From an uncultured bacterium (lineage in GTDB: Bacteria; Planctomycetota; JAJSAM01; JAJVHW01), in contig CALKVK010000032.1 in the NCBI GenBank assembly GCA_937996235.1, positions 253,179-317,178 on the forward strand: a DNA stretch of 64,000 bases, given 5' to 3'. This document shows, in pieces, positions 17,982 through 28,887 of the stretch. The notes beneath the pieces were generated by a model. It saw nothing but the letters and a program-made list of their open reading frames with translations. It made no database searches and was not told where the DNA came from. Position numbers and translations under genes: made by a program. The first letter of the stretch is position 1, and the number at the start of each line of letters is the position of its first letter.

Positions 17982-18674
17982 ATGTCCCTCACCGGCAACG
18001 GGCACGTGATCGTCGGGGTCGTCGACCAGGGCACCGAGAAGGTGCAGCACTACGTCGCCTGCATCGAGGCGGCCGGCGGACGCGCGGAGGTGCTCGGCTG
18101 GCGCGGCGGGCGCGATCCCTTCCGCGACGCCGAGGCGTTCGACGCGTACGTGCTGTGCGGCGGCGACGACATCGACGCTGCGCACTTCCGCGAGCCGAAC
18201 CACCCGCGAGTCACCCTCGACGACCCGCGCCGCGACGCGTACGAGATCGCGTTCTGCCGCCGTGCCGCCGTGCTGGGGGTGCCGCTGCTCGCCGTCTGCC
18301 GCGGCGCGCAGGTGCTGAACGTCGCGCTCGGCGGGACGCTCGTGCAGCACATCCCCGACCTCCCCGGCGCGGGGCGGCACGACGGGGGTGTCCGCCACAC
18401 GCTGCGGCTGGCGGCGGACTCGCACCTGGTGCGCCTGCGAGGCGCGTCGCAGGAGAGCCTCGCGGTGAACTCGTACCACCACCAGGCGGTCGGGCGCGTC
18501 GCCCCGGCGCTGCGCAGCACGGCCTGGTCCGAGGACGGCTGCATCGAGGCCGTCGAGGGACCGGGACCGTTCCTCGTCGGCGTGCAGTGGCACCCCGAGC
18601 GCGACGGCAACGACGGCGCGCTCGGGGCCGACCTGTTCGGCGCACTCCTCGACGCCGTGCGGATTTCGGCGTAG
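17982..18674 (+). CDS. Class I glutamine-amidotransferase-like hydrolase (peptidase C26, PuuD-like)
   Basis: The 230-residue protein contains the catalytic nucleophile VCRGAQVLNVALGG (Cys106), the preceding AYVLCGGDDIDAAHF typical of gamma-glutamyl-GABA hydrolases, and the His-Glu pair VGVQWHPERD near residue 203. The family removes gamma-glutamyl groups, for example in polyamine breakdown. No putrescine genes are adjacent, so the physiological substrate is unknown. The start ATG (17982) is 117 bases from the divergently transcribed kinase. Confidence 0.85.
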   Translation: MSLTGNGHVIVGVVDQGTEKVQHYVACIEAAGGRAEVLGWRGGRDPFRDAEAFDAYVLCGGDDIDAAHFREPNHPRVTLDDPRRDAYEIAFCRRAAVLGVPLLAVCRGAQVLNVALGGTLVQHIPDLPGAGRHDGGVRHTLRLAADSHLVRLRGASQESLAVNSYHHQAVGRVAPALRSTAWSEDGCIEAVEGPGPFLVGVQWHPERDGNDGALGADLFGALLDAVRISA

Positions 18675-18796
18675 TCGGCGCACCCCGCGTTCGTCCAAGA
18701 CTGCGGTCGAGGGCGGCGGGGGCGCCGCCGGGGTGTCCGGGTCGTACTCCTGCACGCGGCCGCGCCCGGCGCCCGCGTGCTACCCTGCGAGCGTCC

Positions 18797-20320
18797 ATGC
18801 ACAGCGCCACCGGTTCGACCCGTCCGCTCGTCGTGGCAGCCCTCGTCGCGGCCGCCGTGCTGCTCGCGGCGACCGTTCTCGTGATCGTGGGCGGCGACGC
18901 GCCGACGCCGGCGCGCTCCGACGCGACCGACGCGCGCGACGCCGTCGAGGAGGTGCTCGGTGCGGGCGGCCCGGGTCGCGCCCGCAGGACCGAAGATCCC
19001 GACGACGCCGACGACGACCCGTACGCGGAGGACGACGACGGGATCGTCGAGTTCGAGGGCGGCGACCGCGAGGCGTGGGGCGAGGAGTTCCGCGTCACGC
19101 CCGACTCGCTGCTCGCCGTCTTCGCCGCACGCCACTGGGAGGAGCTGCGCCGCCAGATCGACGTGCTGCAGCGCGAAGGCGGGACCGTCCCGCAGGAGGT
19201 GGTCGACGGACTGCTCGCCCTGCTCGACGGAAGCGACACGCGCCTCGACGCGGTGCTCGCGCTGGGGCAGATCACGAGCGACGCCGCGGGCCGCGCACTC
19301 GCGCAGCGCGCCCTCGGTGCGGCGTATCCGCTCGACGTCCGCACGGCGGCGCTCGACGCGCTCGCACACAGCGGCAACCGCGCGGCGTTCGACGAGCTCC
19401 GTACGCTGGTCGGCGACGCCGCGACAGACCCGGCGCTGCTCCGCCACGCGTATCCCGCGCTCGCCGCCATGGGCACCGAGGAGTCCGCGCGCCTGCTCGT
19501 CGACGCGCTGCGCGCGAACGCCGGGGGCGACCTCGAGTCGAGCATCGTCAGCGCGCTCGGGAAGGCGGCGGGTGCGGGCGACGTGCTCGCGCAGTCGCTG
19601 CGTGCGGCGCGCGACGCAGGCGACCGCGACCTCGCGGCGCGCATCGTCACGATCGCGCACCTCGGCTCGGCGCTCGTGTCCGACGACCTGCGCGGCGAGG
19701 TGCGGCGACTGATCGAGGACCGCACCGCCGTGGAGTTCGCGGGCGACGCGGACGCACAGCTCGGACTCCGCGCCGGCGCCATCGCCGCGGCCGCGGCGAT
19801 CGGCGGCGACCTGCTCGACCCCGTCCTGCGCATCGCGGAGACGAATCCCGACAACCTGCGCGCGGTGGCCCTGCACGGACTGCGGCAGGCGCGAGGCGAC
19901 GACGCGGCCGCCGCCATCCTGCGGCTCGTGGAGCCCGCGGCGAAGGGCGGCTACGAGCGCGAGGTGCTGGAGGCGCTCGGCGAGACGCGCTCGTGGAAGG
20001 CGACGCGCACGCTGGTCGAGCGGCTCGACGCAGACGACGTCAACGTGCGCCACGCCGCGGCGCGCGGCCTCGTGACCGTGCGCGACCCGGACTCGGTCAA
20101 GCCGATCCTCGCGCGCCTCGAGCGCAGCCTCTCGGACTACGTCATGGCGCGCTCCCTCCTCGACGCGCTCGGCACGATCGGCGCGAACGAGGCGCTCCCG
20201 CGTCTCGAGCAGCTCGTGGACGACAAGGCCGTAGCGGACGCGAGTCTCAAGGTCTTCGTGCAGCGCGCGATCCAGCGCATCCGCACGGGCGACCCGGAGA
20301 CCAACGTGCTCGCGCGCTGA
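18797..20320 (+). CDS. Membrane-anchored HEAT-repeat protein
   Basis: The 507-residue protein begins with a membrane anchor (PLVVAALVAAAVLLAATVLVIVGG, given here only as residues about 10-33) and an acidic low-complexity linker (DDADDDPYAEDDDG). It then has many short helical repeats of HEAT/PBS-lyase type, for example ALDALAHSGNRAAFDELRTL, KATRTLVERLDADDVNVRHA and LLDALGTIGANEALPRLEQL. These scaffold domains bind other proteins. The bulk is expected outside the cytoplasmic membrane, but topology is inferred. No enzymatic motif is seen. The ATG at 18797 is chosen because the signal-anchor starts there. Confidence 0.75.
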   Translation: MHSATGSTRPLVVAALVAAAVLLAATVLVIVGGDAPTPARSDATDARDAVEEVLGAGGPGRARRTEDPDDADDDPYAEDDDGIVEFEGGDREAWGEEFRVTPDSLLAVFAARHWEELRRQIDVLQREGGTVPQEVVDGLLALLDGSDTRLDAVLALGQITSDAAGRALAQRALGAAYPLDVRTAALDALAHSGNRAAFDELRTLVGDAATDPALLRHAYPALAAMGTEESARLLVDALRANAGGDLESSIVSALGKAAGAGDVLAQSLRAARDAGDRDLAARIVTIAHLGSALVSDDLRGEVRRLIEDRTAVEFAGDADAQLGLRAGAIAAAAAIGGDLLDPVLRIAETNPDNLRAVALHGLRQARGDDAAAAILRLVEPAAKGGYEREVLEALGETRSWKATRTLVERLDADDVNVRHAAARGLVTVRDPDSVKPILARLERSLSDYVMARSLLDALGTIGANEALPRLEQLVDDKAVADASLKVFVQRAIQRIRTGDPETNVLAR

Positions 20321-20333
20321 GCGGCGCCCCGGC

Positions 20334-20825
20334 GTGGAACTGCTCGCCGCGCGCGGCGCCCGTGACGACACTCCGCGGATCACGGAGGCGCTGCGACCCG
20401 AGGACGACGCCGTGCGCGACCGCCCGACCGCGGGCGGCCACCTCGCACGATTCGCACTTCTCGCGCTCTGGTGCGCCGCGATCTGGTTCCTGTCGGCGCA
20501 GTCGGATCCGGCCGACACGGTGGGCTTCCGCGTACCGCTTCCCGACTGGGCGGAGCACGGCATCGCCTACGCGGTCGGCGGGGTGCTCGCGCTCCGCGCC
20601 GCGCGGCCGCTCGTGCCGCGCTTCGGCGTCGCGTGTGCGCTCGCGTTCTGCCTCGCGTGGGGCGCGCTGGACGAGTGGCACCAGAGCCTCGTGCCCGGGC
20701 GGAATTCGGACCGCGCGGACGTCGCGGCCGATCTACTAGGAGCGGGCCTCGGCTGCGCACTGCACGAGCTCTTGCGACGTGCGGGACCGCGCCGCTCGGA
20801 CGCGCGCCGCGCCGGCGCCCGCTGA
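20334..20825 (+). CDS. VanZ-like membrane protein
   Basis: The 163-residue protein has the VanZ-family pattern: ALWCAAIWFLSAQSDPAD in the first helix, PDWAEHGIAYAVGGVLAL in the second, and AWGALDEWHQSLVPGRNSDRADVAADLLGAGLG at the end (given as about residues 110-142). The DEWhQ..vpGR..d..D...n..G signature is clear. VanZ itself lowers susceptibility to teicoplanin, but most family members have no known role. The start is GTG 20334, 13 bases after the HEAT gene. A later start near the first helix is possible. Confidence 0.75.
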   Translation: MELLAARGARDDTPRITEALRPEDDAVRDRPTAGGHLARFALLALWCAAIWFLSAQSDPADTVGFRVPLPDWAEHGIAYAVGGVLALRAARPLVPRFGVACALAFCLAWGALDEWHQSLVPGRNSDRADVAADLLGAGLGCALHELLRRAGPRRSDARRAGAR

Positions 20826-20920
20826 GCGGCGACGGCCGGCGCGGCGCGCACCGCCGCCGCGGTCCGCTGACGACGCAGTCCACGGGTGGCCGGAGCGGAG
20901 CCCGGCGCGGGAGCGACCGA

Positions 20921-22975
<2,055 letters not shown>

Positions 22976-22983
22976 GGCCGGGC

Positions 22984-24063
22984 GTGCGCCGGATCGACAC
23001 CGACGAGAGCCGCTTCCGCCGGATCGTGCGCGGGCAGATCCGCAAGAACCTGCGCCGCTACGTGAGTCAGGGCGAACTGCTCACGCGGCAGGGCGGACGC
23101 GTCGTGTCGGTCCCCATGCCCGAGATCCACCTGCCGCGCTTCACGTTCGGCGACCGCGGCGGCTCCGGCGTCGGCCAGGGCGACGGGCAGCCGGGCGAGG
23201 GTGTCGGCGCCGAACCGGGAGAGGAGGCGGGGGAGCACGAGCTCGAGGCCGAGGTCACGATGGAGGAGCTCGCGCAGATCCTCGGCGAGGAGCTCGAGCT
23301 GCCGCGCATCCAGCCGCGCGGGCGGCAGAACGTCGTCACCGACGTGCGCCGCTATCGCGACATCCGGCGCGTCGGGCCGCACAGCCTGCGGCACTTCAAG
23401 CGCACCTTCCGCAACGCGCTCCGCCGGCAGATCGGCGAGGGCACGTACGATCCGCGCCACCCCGTGATCCTGCCGCGCGCGGAGGACGAGCGCTTCCGCA
23501 GCTTCGACGTGACGCCGGTGCCGGAGTCGTCCGCTGCGATCCTCTACATGATGGACGTCTCCGGCTCCATGGGAGCGGAGCAGAAGGAGATCGTGCGGAA
23601 CACGGCGTTCTGGCTCGACGCCTGGATCCGCTCGCAGTATCGCAACGTCTCCACGCGCTACGTCGTGCACGACGCCGCGGCGCGCGAGGTCGACCGCCAC
23701 AACTTCTTCCACCTGAAGGAGTCCGGCGGGACCAAGATCTCGAGCGCGTACCGCCTCGTGAACGACATCATCGATCACGACTACCCGCCCGATCAGTGGA
23801 ACGTCTACTGCTTCCAGTTCAGCGACGGCGACAACTGGAGCGGCGGCGACACGACGGAGTGTCTGCGCCTGCTCGACGAGCAGCTGCTGCCGAAGAGCAA
23901 CCAGTTCGCGTACGGGCAGGTGAAGAGCGCATACGGCTCGGGGCAGTTCAAGCACGACCTCGACCAGCGCTTCGGCGGCGACGAACGGCTCGTGACGTCC
24001 GACATCCAGGACCGCAACGGGATCCTCGACTGCATCCGCGACTTCCTGAGGCGCGGGCGATGA
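22984..24063 (+). CDS. yeaH: YeaH/YhbH family protein (DUF444, VWA domain)
   Basis: The 359-residue protein (GTG start) opens with RIDTDESRFRRIVRGQIRKN, has a Gly/Glu-rich linker (about residues 60-85), and then a von Willebrand A-type domain with the metal-site motif YMMDVSGSMG (near residue 190) and CFQFSDGDNWSGGDT. It is the standard partner of PrkA and SpoVR (UPF0229). The exact function is unknown, but it is linked to the general stress response in enterobacteria and to sporulation genes in Bacillus. Its stop overlaps spoVR by four bases (ATGA). Confidence 0.93.
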   Translation: MRRIDTDESRFRRIVRGQIRKNLRRYVSQGELLTRQGGRVVSVPMPEIHLPRFTFGDRGGSGVGQGDGQPGEGVGAEPGEEAGEHELEAEVTMEELAQILGEELELPRIQPRGRQNVVTDVRRYRDIRRVGPHSLRHFKRTFRNALRRQIGEGTYDPRHPVILPRAEDERFRSFDVTPVPESSAAILYMMDVSGSMGAEQKEIVRNTAFWLDAWIRSQYRNVSTRYVVHDAAAREVDRHNFFHLKESGGTKISSAYRLVNDIIDHDYPPDQWNVYCFQFSDGDNWSGGDTTECLRLLDEQLLPKSNQFAYGQVKSAYGSGQFKHDLDQRFGGDERLVTSDIQDRNGILDCIRDFLRRGR

Positions 24064-25574
24064 CGCTGACGCCGGAGCTGGTCCGCTGCGCGCAGGAGGC
24101 CCACGACGCCGCCCTCGCGTTCGGCCTCGACTTCCCCGAGGTCGTGTTCGAACTCGTCGATCCCGACGAGATGAACATGATCGCGGCGTACGGCGGCTTC
24201 CCCGTGCGCTACCCGCACTGGCGCTTCGGCATGGAGTACCGGCGCCTGCAGAAGAGCTACGAGTACGGACTCGGGAAGATCTACGAGCTCGTCATCAACA
24301 ACGACCCGTGCTACGCGTACCTGATGCGCACGAACACCGTGATGGAGCAGAAGCTCGTCATGGCGCACGTGTACGGCCACGCCGACTTCTTCCGCAACAA
24401 CGCGTGGTTCGCGCCGACCGACCGCAAGATGATCGACGTGATGGCGAACCACGGCACGCGCGTACGGCGCCACGTGGACCGCCAGGGCGCGGATCGGGTC
24501 GAGACCTTCCTCGACGCGTGCCTCTCGCTCGAGAACCTGATCGACCCCCTCGGCATGTACGTGCGCCGCGGCGACGGCGAGGAGCCGGCTCCGGAGCTCG
24601 ACGAGGAGCGCCTCGCGGCGGGGCGCGTGCGACGCTTCCCTGTCGCCCACCCGTACATGGAGCCGTTCATCAACCCCAAGGCGGAGCTCGAGCGCGAGCA
24701 GAAGGAGATCGCGGAGCGGCTGCGCGAGCGGCGCCGCGTCCCGCCCGAGCCGACGCGCGACGTCCTCGCGTTCCTCCTGCGCCACGCGCCGCTCGCGGAC
24801 TGGCAGGCCGACTGCCTCGACATCGTCCGCGAGGAGGCCTACTACTTCGCGCCGCAGGCGATGACGAAGATCGTCAACGAGGGCTGGGCGTCGTTCGTCC
24901 ACAGCCGCCTGATGACGACGAAGCTCGTCACCGGCGCGGAGATCGTGGACTACGCGGACAAGCACGCCGCGACTCTGGCGACGCAGCCGGGCCGCATCAA
25001 CCCGTACCGACTCGGCTTCGAGCTGCTCCGCGACATCGAGGAGCGCTGGAACTGCGGGCGCCACGGACGCGCGTGGGAGGAGTGCGGCGACGCGGAGGAG
25101 CGACGGCGCTGGGACACGGGCGCCGCCGACGGGCTGCGCAAGGTCTTCGAGGTGCGTCGCGTCCACAACGACCAGACCTTCCTCGACGCGTTCCTGACCC
25201 CGGACTTCATCGACCGCCAGCGCCTCTACATCTACGGCCGCGATCCTCGGACCGGCGAGACCGTGATCCTCGACCGCGACCCGGCGACCGTGAAGCCCAA
25301 GCTCCTGCAGCAGTTCACGAACATGGGGCAGCCGGTCATCGAGCTCGTCGACGCCAACCACCGCAACCGCGGCGAGCTCTACCTCGTGCACCGCAGCGAC
25401 GGCACCGACCTGCGCGAGGACTTCGCGCGGCAGACGCTGCGCGCGCTGCACACACTGTGGACGCGCCCCGTGCACATCGAGGTCGCCATCGAGGGCAAGG
25501 CCGTGCTCTGGAGCTTCGACGGCAAGGACGAGGGCACGCGCGATCTCGGCCGCGCCGCGGAGCTGGTGCACTGA
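24060..25574 (+). CDS. spoVR: SpoVR family protein
   Basis: The 504-residue protein has typical SpoVR segments: DFPEVVFELVDPDEMNMIAA, YGGFPVRYPHWRFGMEYRRL, GKIYELVINNDPCYAYLM, KLVMAHVYGHADFFRNN, and INPYRLGFELLRDIEERWN. In Bacillus spoVR affects spore cortex formation. In non-sporulating bacteria it belongs to the prkA-yeaH-spoVR stress cluster, as here. The ATG overlaps the yeaH stop. The molecular activity is unknown. Confidence 0.94.
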   Translation: MTLTPELVRCAQEAHDAALAFGLDFPEVVFELVDPDEMNMIAAYGGFPVRYPHWRFGMEYRRLQKSYEYGLGKIYELVINNDPCYAYLMRTNTVMEQKLVMAHVYGHADFFRNNAWFAPTDRKMIDVMANHGTRVRRHVDRQGADRVETFLDACLSLENLIDPLGMYVRRGDGEEPAPELDEERLAAGRVRRFPVAHPYMEPFINPKAELEREQKEIAERLRERRRVPPEPTRDVLAFLLRHAPLADWQADCLDIVREEAYYFAPQAMTKIVNEGWASFVHSRLMTTKLVTGAEIVDYADKHAATLATQPGRINPYRLGFELLRDIEERWNCGRHGRAWEECGDAEERRRWDTGAADGLRKVFEVRRVHNDQTFLDAFLTPDFIDRQRLYIYGRDPRTGETVILDRDPATVKPKLLQQFTNMGQPVIELVDANHRNRGELYLVHRSDGTDLREDFARQTLRALHTLWTRPVHIEVAIEGKAVLWSFDGKDEGTRDLGRAAELVH

Positions 25575-25575
25575 G

Positions 25576-26736
25576 ATGGGCGCGCTGCGGCTGTCCACCG
25601 CGGGCGAGTCGCACGGCGCGGCGCTGGTCGCGTTGCTCGAGGGAGTGCCCTCCGGACTCCCGCTCGACGCCGCGTGGATCGACGCGCGCCTCGCGCTGCG
25701 GCAGCGCGGCTACGGGCGCGGCGGGCGCATGCGGATCGAGCAGGACCACGTCGAGATCGTCGCCGGCGTGCGCGCGGGGCGGACGACCGGTGCGCCGCTC
25801 GCCCTCGTCGTGCGCAACCGCGACGCGACTCTGGAGAAGCTGCCTCCGGTGACGCGCCCGCGCCCCGGGCACGCCGACCTGCCCGGCATGCTCAAGCACG
25901 GGATCGACGATGCGCGCGACGTGCTCGAACGCGCCAGCGCGCGCGAGACGGCCGCACGTGTCGCCGCGGGCGCCGTGGCCGAGCGGCTGCTCGACGAGTT
26001 CGGGGTGCAGGTCGTCGGGTTCGTGCGTGAGCTCGGGCCCGTGAGCGCGGGCGACGTTCCGGACGACATGGGCGAGCTCCTGCGCCGCCGCGATGCGTCG
26101 GACTTCCTGTGCCCCGACCCCGCCGTCGCTGCGGCCATGCGCGGCGAGGTGGACGCCGCGCACGACGCCGGCGACACGGTGGGGGGGATCGTCGAGGTCC
26201 GCGCGCGCGGGCTCGTCGCGGGTCTCGGCGGCTACGCGTCCGCCGGGGACCGCCTCGACGGTCGGCTCGCGGCCGCGCTGTGCCGCGTGCAGGCCGTGAA
26301 GGGCGTCGAGATCGGACTCGGCTTCGAGGCCGCACGCCGCCGCGGCTCCGCCGTCCACGACGAGATCGTCGCCGCGCCGGGCGGCGGCACGCGGCGCACA
26401 CGCAACAACGCAGGCGGCATCGAAGGCGGGATGACGACCGGTGAGGACGTCGTCGTCCGCGCGGCGATGAAGCCCATCTCGACGCTGCGCCGCGCGCTGC
26501 GCAGCGTGGACGTGCGCACCGGCGAGAGCGTGGAGGCGGCCTGGGAACGCAGCGATACGTGCGCGGTGCCCGCGCTCGCCGTCATCGCGCAGGCGGTCGT
26601 CGCGCTGGAACTCGCGTCCGCGCTGCTCGAGAAGACCGGCGGCGATGCGCTGCCGGAGGTGTGCCGGAACCTCGACGGCTACCGGCGTGCCGCGTCCGAA
26701 CTGCTCGCCCGCGTCCGACACCCCGACGAGCCGTGA
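25576..26736 (+). CDS. aroC: Chorismate synthase
   Basis: The 386-residue protein contains the chorismate synthase signatures: STAGESHGAALVALLEGVP at the start, RGYGRGGRMRIEQD, TRPRPGHADLPGMLKHG, ERASARETAARVAAGAVAE and RNNAGGIEGGMTTGEDV. It converts 5-enolpyruvylshikimate-3-phosphate to chorismate with reduced FMN, the last shared step of aromatic biosynthesis. The ATG comes one base after the spoVR stop, so it appears to be the last gene of the prkA operon. That is an unusual place for aroC. Confidence 0.95.
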   Translation: MGALRLSTAGESHGAALVALLEGVPSGLPLDAAWIDARLALRQRGYGRGGRMRIEQDHVEIVAGVRAGRTTGAPLALVVRNRDATLEKLPPVTRPRPGHADLPGMLKHGIDDARDVLERASARETAARVAAGAVAERLLDEFGVQVVGFVRELGPVSAGDVPDDMGELLRRRDASDFLCPDPAVAAAMRGEVDAAHDAGDTVGGIVEVRARGLVAGLGGYASAGDRLDGRLAAALCRVQAVKGVEIGLGFEAARRRGSAVHDEIVAAPGGGTRRTRNNAGGIEGGMTTGEDVVVRAAMKPISTLRRALRSVDVRTGESVEAAWERSDTCAVPALAVIAQAVVALELASALLEKTGGDALPEVCRNLDGYRRAASELLARVRHPDEP

Positions 26737-26812
26737 TCCGCGGCGCCGCGGCCGGTTCGGATTCCTTCCCGCCGCTCCGGCCGCTGACCACAATGCGCGG
26801 CTCGGGCCGTTG

Positions 26813-26884
26813 GCCGGCGTAGCTCAATGGCAGAGCTCCTGTTTTGTAAACAGGAGGTTGGGGGTTCGAGTCCCCCCGCTGGCT
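26813..26884 (+). tRNA. tRNA-Thr (anticodon TGT)
   Basis: The cloverleaf closes: acceptor GCCGGCG with CGCTGGC (one G-U pair), D-arm region GCTCAATGGCAGAGC, anticodon stem CCTGT/ACAGG around loop TTTGTAA, and T-loop GTTCGAGTC. The anticodon is TGT (Thr, codon ACA). The discriminator T is followed by CCG, so CCA is not fully encoded. Confidence 0.93.
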
Positions 26885-26960
26885 CCGCCGGCTGCGGCCC
26901 GCCGCGCCGTTTCCCCTCGCGGGACCGGCGCGTCCGCTCTCTCGACGCACGCGATCCCGT

Positions 26961-27046
26961 GGGTGGTTGCCCGAGCGGCCAATGGGACCAGACTGTAAAT
27001 CTGGCGGCTTATGCCTGCGGTGGTTCGAATCCACCACCACCCACCA
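26961..27046 (+). tRNA. tRNA-Tyr (anticodon GTA), island integration site
   Basis: This is a class II tRNA with a long variable arm. Acceptor GGGTGGT pairs with ACCACCC, the anticodon stem is CCAGA/TCTGG around CTGTAAA (anticodon GTA), the T-stem is GGTGG/CCACC around TTCGAAT, and CCA is encoded at 27044-27046. It is complete. Its 3' part from 26989 belongs to the left copy of the 92-bp direct repeat, so the gene was restored when the island integrated. Confidence 0.95.
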
Positions 27047-27080
27047 TCGCGCGTAAAGCGTTGAGATAGAGCCTGTTACG
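26989..27080 (+). repeat. attL: left copy of the 92-bp island direct repeat
   Basis: This stretch is identical, base by base as I read it, to 56808-56899. It begins CAGACTGTAAATCTGG inside the tRNA-Tyr anticodon stem-loop and ends GAGCCTGTTACG, 34 bp beyond the tRNA. The flanking bases differ on both sides (C versus T on the left, C versus G on the right). Crossover near an anticodon loop is typical for tyrosine-recombinase islands. Confidence 0.92.
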
Positions 27081-27177
27081 CAGGTGCGCCTGCTGCGATT
27101 GGCCTCGAGATCGGACCCGAAACAGTCTCCCTGTGCGTTGCACTGAGCGGAACGGCATAGCCTCAAGCGGAACGCCG

Positions 27178-27199
27178 TAAGCTGACAGATAAGCTGACA
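27178..27199 (+). repeat. Candidate integrase arm-type sites near attL
   Basis: Two copies of TAAGCTGACA lie at 27178-27187 and 27190-27199, 12 bp apart and about 100 bp inside attL. A third copy lies 27 bp inside attR (56772-56781). Short repeated sites flanking both att cores inside the element are what arm-binding sites of tyrosine integrases look like. Just upstream, AGCGGAACG is also repeated (within 27146-27177). Confidence 0.45.
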
Positions 27200-27284
27200 G
27201 CGTGCAGGCGGCCGGGGGCGATCTGGGGGCGGCTGTCCGCCTGCGACACTGACAAGCGACGTGCCACGCGCGCGCTGGCCGCAG

Positions 27285-27487
27285 TCCTCGCTCGCGAGTC
27301 GGCGTGCCGCGGCCTCCGTTGCCCCGAACTCGTCGGTGTCGTGGCCTGCTGCGCGCAGCGCGGAGGGGCGCAGACGGGCGAGAGCCTCTTCGCGACATTC
27401 GAGTACGAGCTGATCGATCGCTTCGCGCTCGATCGACGCGCCGCGGAGCCCAGGGGCTTCGACGCCATCGCGGGCTTCTGCAACACG
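27285..27487 (-). pseudogene. Remnant of a second copy of the 41-residue-repeat protein
   Basis: Read on the minus strand, this stretch gives ALRAAGHDTDEFGATEAAARRLAS. That closely matches the C-terminal end of the large NTPase encoded at 36019-39810 (ALRAAGHDADEITALEAEAR). The DNA is also similar, for instance CTCGTCGGTGTCGTGGCCTG here against the repeats there. Upstream the frame is cut at 27488 by the IS21-like element. No NTPase domain remains, and the rest of the gap to the att site has no other recognisable gene. It is a decayed paralogue, or a truncated end left by rearrangement. Confidence 0.6.
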
Positions 27488-27609
27488 TGTCCGCGAACAC
27501 CCCAGACTCCCCCTTGGTGGACACCTACTCTCCCGCACCTGCCTGACGCGGAGAGCGGGAGCCAGGATCATGTCCCCCGACCGGGCACGGTGTCCGGAGG
27601 AAGGGACAG

Positions 27610-28887
27610 GTGCCGATGGCTCGCCGACTCCGCCCGGAGGACGTGGTGACGATGGGAGTCTTGGCAGACCGAGGGCAGAGCGCGCGGTCGATCGCGCGGC
27701 AGTTGGACGTGGACGAGTCGATGGTGCGGTACCCGCTGAGGCGGCGTGCCGAGGGCGCTGCGGACGCGCGCCGCGGGCGGCAGGTGCACCGGGCGTCGGT
27801 GCATGCGGAGCTGATCGCGCGCTCGTGGCAGGAGCATGAGAGCGGCGCGCGCCCCCCGATCGTCCACGAGCTCCACGACCTCTTGGTCGAGGGGCACGGC
27901 TACGGCGGGAGCTACCAGTCGGTGCGGCGCTACGTGCGGGCGCAATTCCCGGCTCCGCGGCGGCGGGCGTACCGGCGCGTGGAGACGGTGCCGGGGGCGC
28001 AGGCGCAGAGCGACTGGGGCGAGTACCCGCGGATCCGCATCCGGCGCCGGGAGGTGCCGCGCAGCCTCTTCGTGATGGTGCTGAGCCACAGCCGCTGGAC
28101 GGCGGGCGTGTGGTCGCCGCGGAAGGACCTGGTCGCGTGGCTGACGGTGCACAACGAGGCGTTTCGTCGTCTGGACGGCATCCCGGCGGTGAACCGGATC
28201 GACAACGTGAAGACGGCGATCGTGCGCGGGGCGGGGGCGTGGGGTGTGATCCACCCGACGTTTCGCACGTACGCGCGCACGGTGGGCTTCCACGTGGACG
28301 CGTGCGCGCCGCGGGCGGCGAACGCCAAGGGCAAGACCGAGGCGAAGGTGCGCCTGTCGCGGCTCTTCGGCGAGCTGCGCACGATGGACTTCGAGTGCGA
28401 CGAGCACCTGCAGCAGGTGACCGACGCGCGTCTGCGGCGCTGGTCGGAGCGGGCGATCTGCCCGGCGACGGGGCGGAGCGTGGCGGCGAGCTGGGAGGAG
28501 GAGAAGCGGCTCCTGCGGCCCTTGCCGCTGCTGCCCGAGCCGTTTGACATCGCGGTCACGCGGCCGGTGCGCCGCGACTGCACGGTGGCGTTTGAGGGCC
28601 GCAGCTACACGGTGCCGTTTGCGCACGTGGGTCGCGAGGTGGAGGTGCGCGGCTGCGCGGGCACGGTGCAGGTCGTCGCCGGCGGCGTGGTCGTCGTGCA
28701 GTACCCGCGCGCGACGGCCGCGCGGATCTTGATCGACACCCGCTGCTGCGAGGGGCAGGCGACCGACCGGGTGCTGCCTCCGCTGCCGCTCGGCAGGATG
28801 GGCCGGCGGCTCGAGGAGATCCGGCAGCTGCCCGTCGAGGAGCGTCCGCTGGACCTCTACGGCGCTCTGGCGGAGGTGGCGCGATGA
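27610..28887 (+). CDS. istA: IS21-family transposase IstA
   Basis: The 425-residue protein has an N-terminal HTH (GQSARSIARQLDVDESMVR) and an rve-type DDE integrase core with AQSDWGEY (Asp135), VNRIDNVKTAI (Asp198) and ANAKGKTEAKV (Glu244). The core is followed by the Mu-transposase-like C-terminal domain (YTVPFAHVGREVEV). All catalytic residues are present, so it may be active. The start is GTG 27610. An ATG two codons later is equally possible. The stop overlaps istB by four bases. Confidence 0.93.
   Translation: MPMARRLRPEDVVTMGVLADRGQSARSIARQLDVDESMVRYPLRRRAEGAADARRGRQVHRASVHAELIARSWQEHESGARPPIVHELHDLLVEGHGYGGSYQSVRRYVRAQFPAPRRRAYRRVETVPGAQAQSDWGEYPRIRIRRREVPRSLFVMVLSHSRWTAGVWSPRKDLVAWLTVHNEAFRRLDGIPAVNRIDNVKTAIVRGAGAWGVIHPTFRTYARTVGFHVDACAPRAANAKGKTEAKVRLSRLFGELRTMDFECDEHLQQVTDARLRRWSERAICPATGRSVAASWEEEKRLLRPLPLLPEPFDIAVTRPVRRDCTVAFEGRSYTVPFAHVGREVEVRGCAGTVQVVAGGVVVVQYPRATAARILIDTRCCEGQATDRVLPPLPLGRMGRRLEEIRQLPVEERPLDLYGALAEVAR

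Noticed and set aside
26582..27571. Minus-strand ORF spanning tRNA-Tyr and the left island end
   Set aside because: It crosses a tRNA gene and the att core. Only its upstream part reflects a real, decayed gene.
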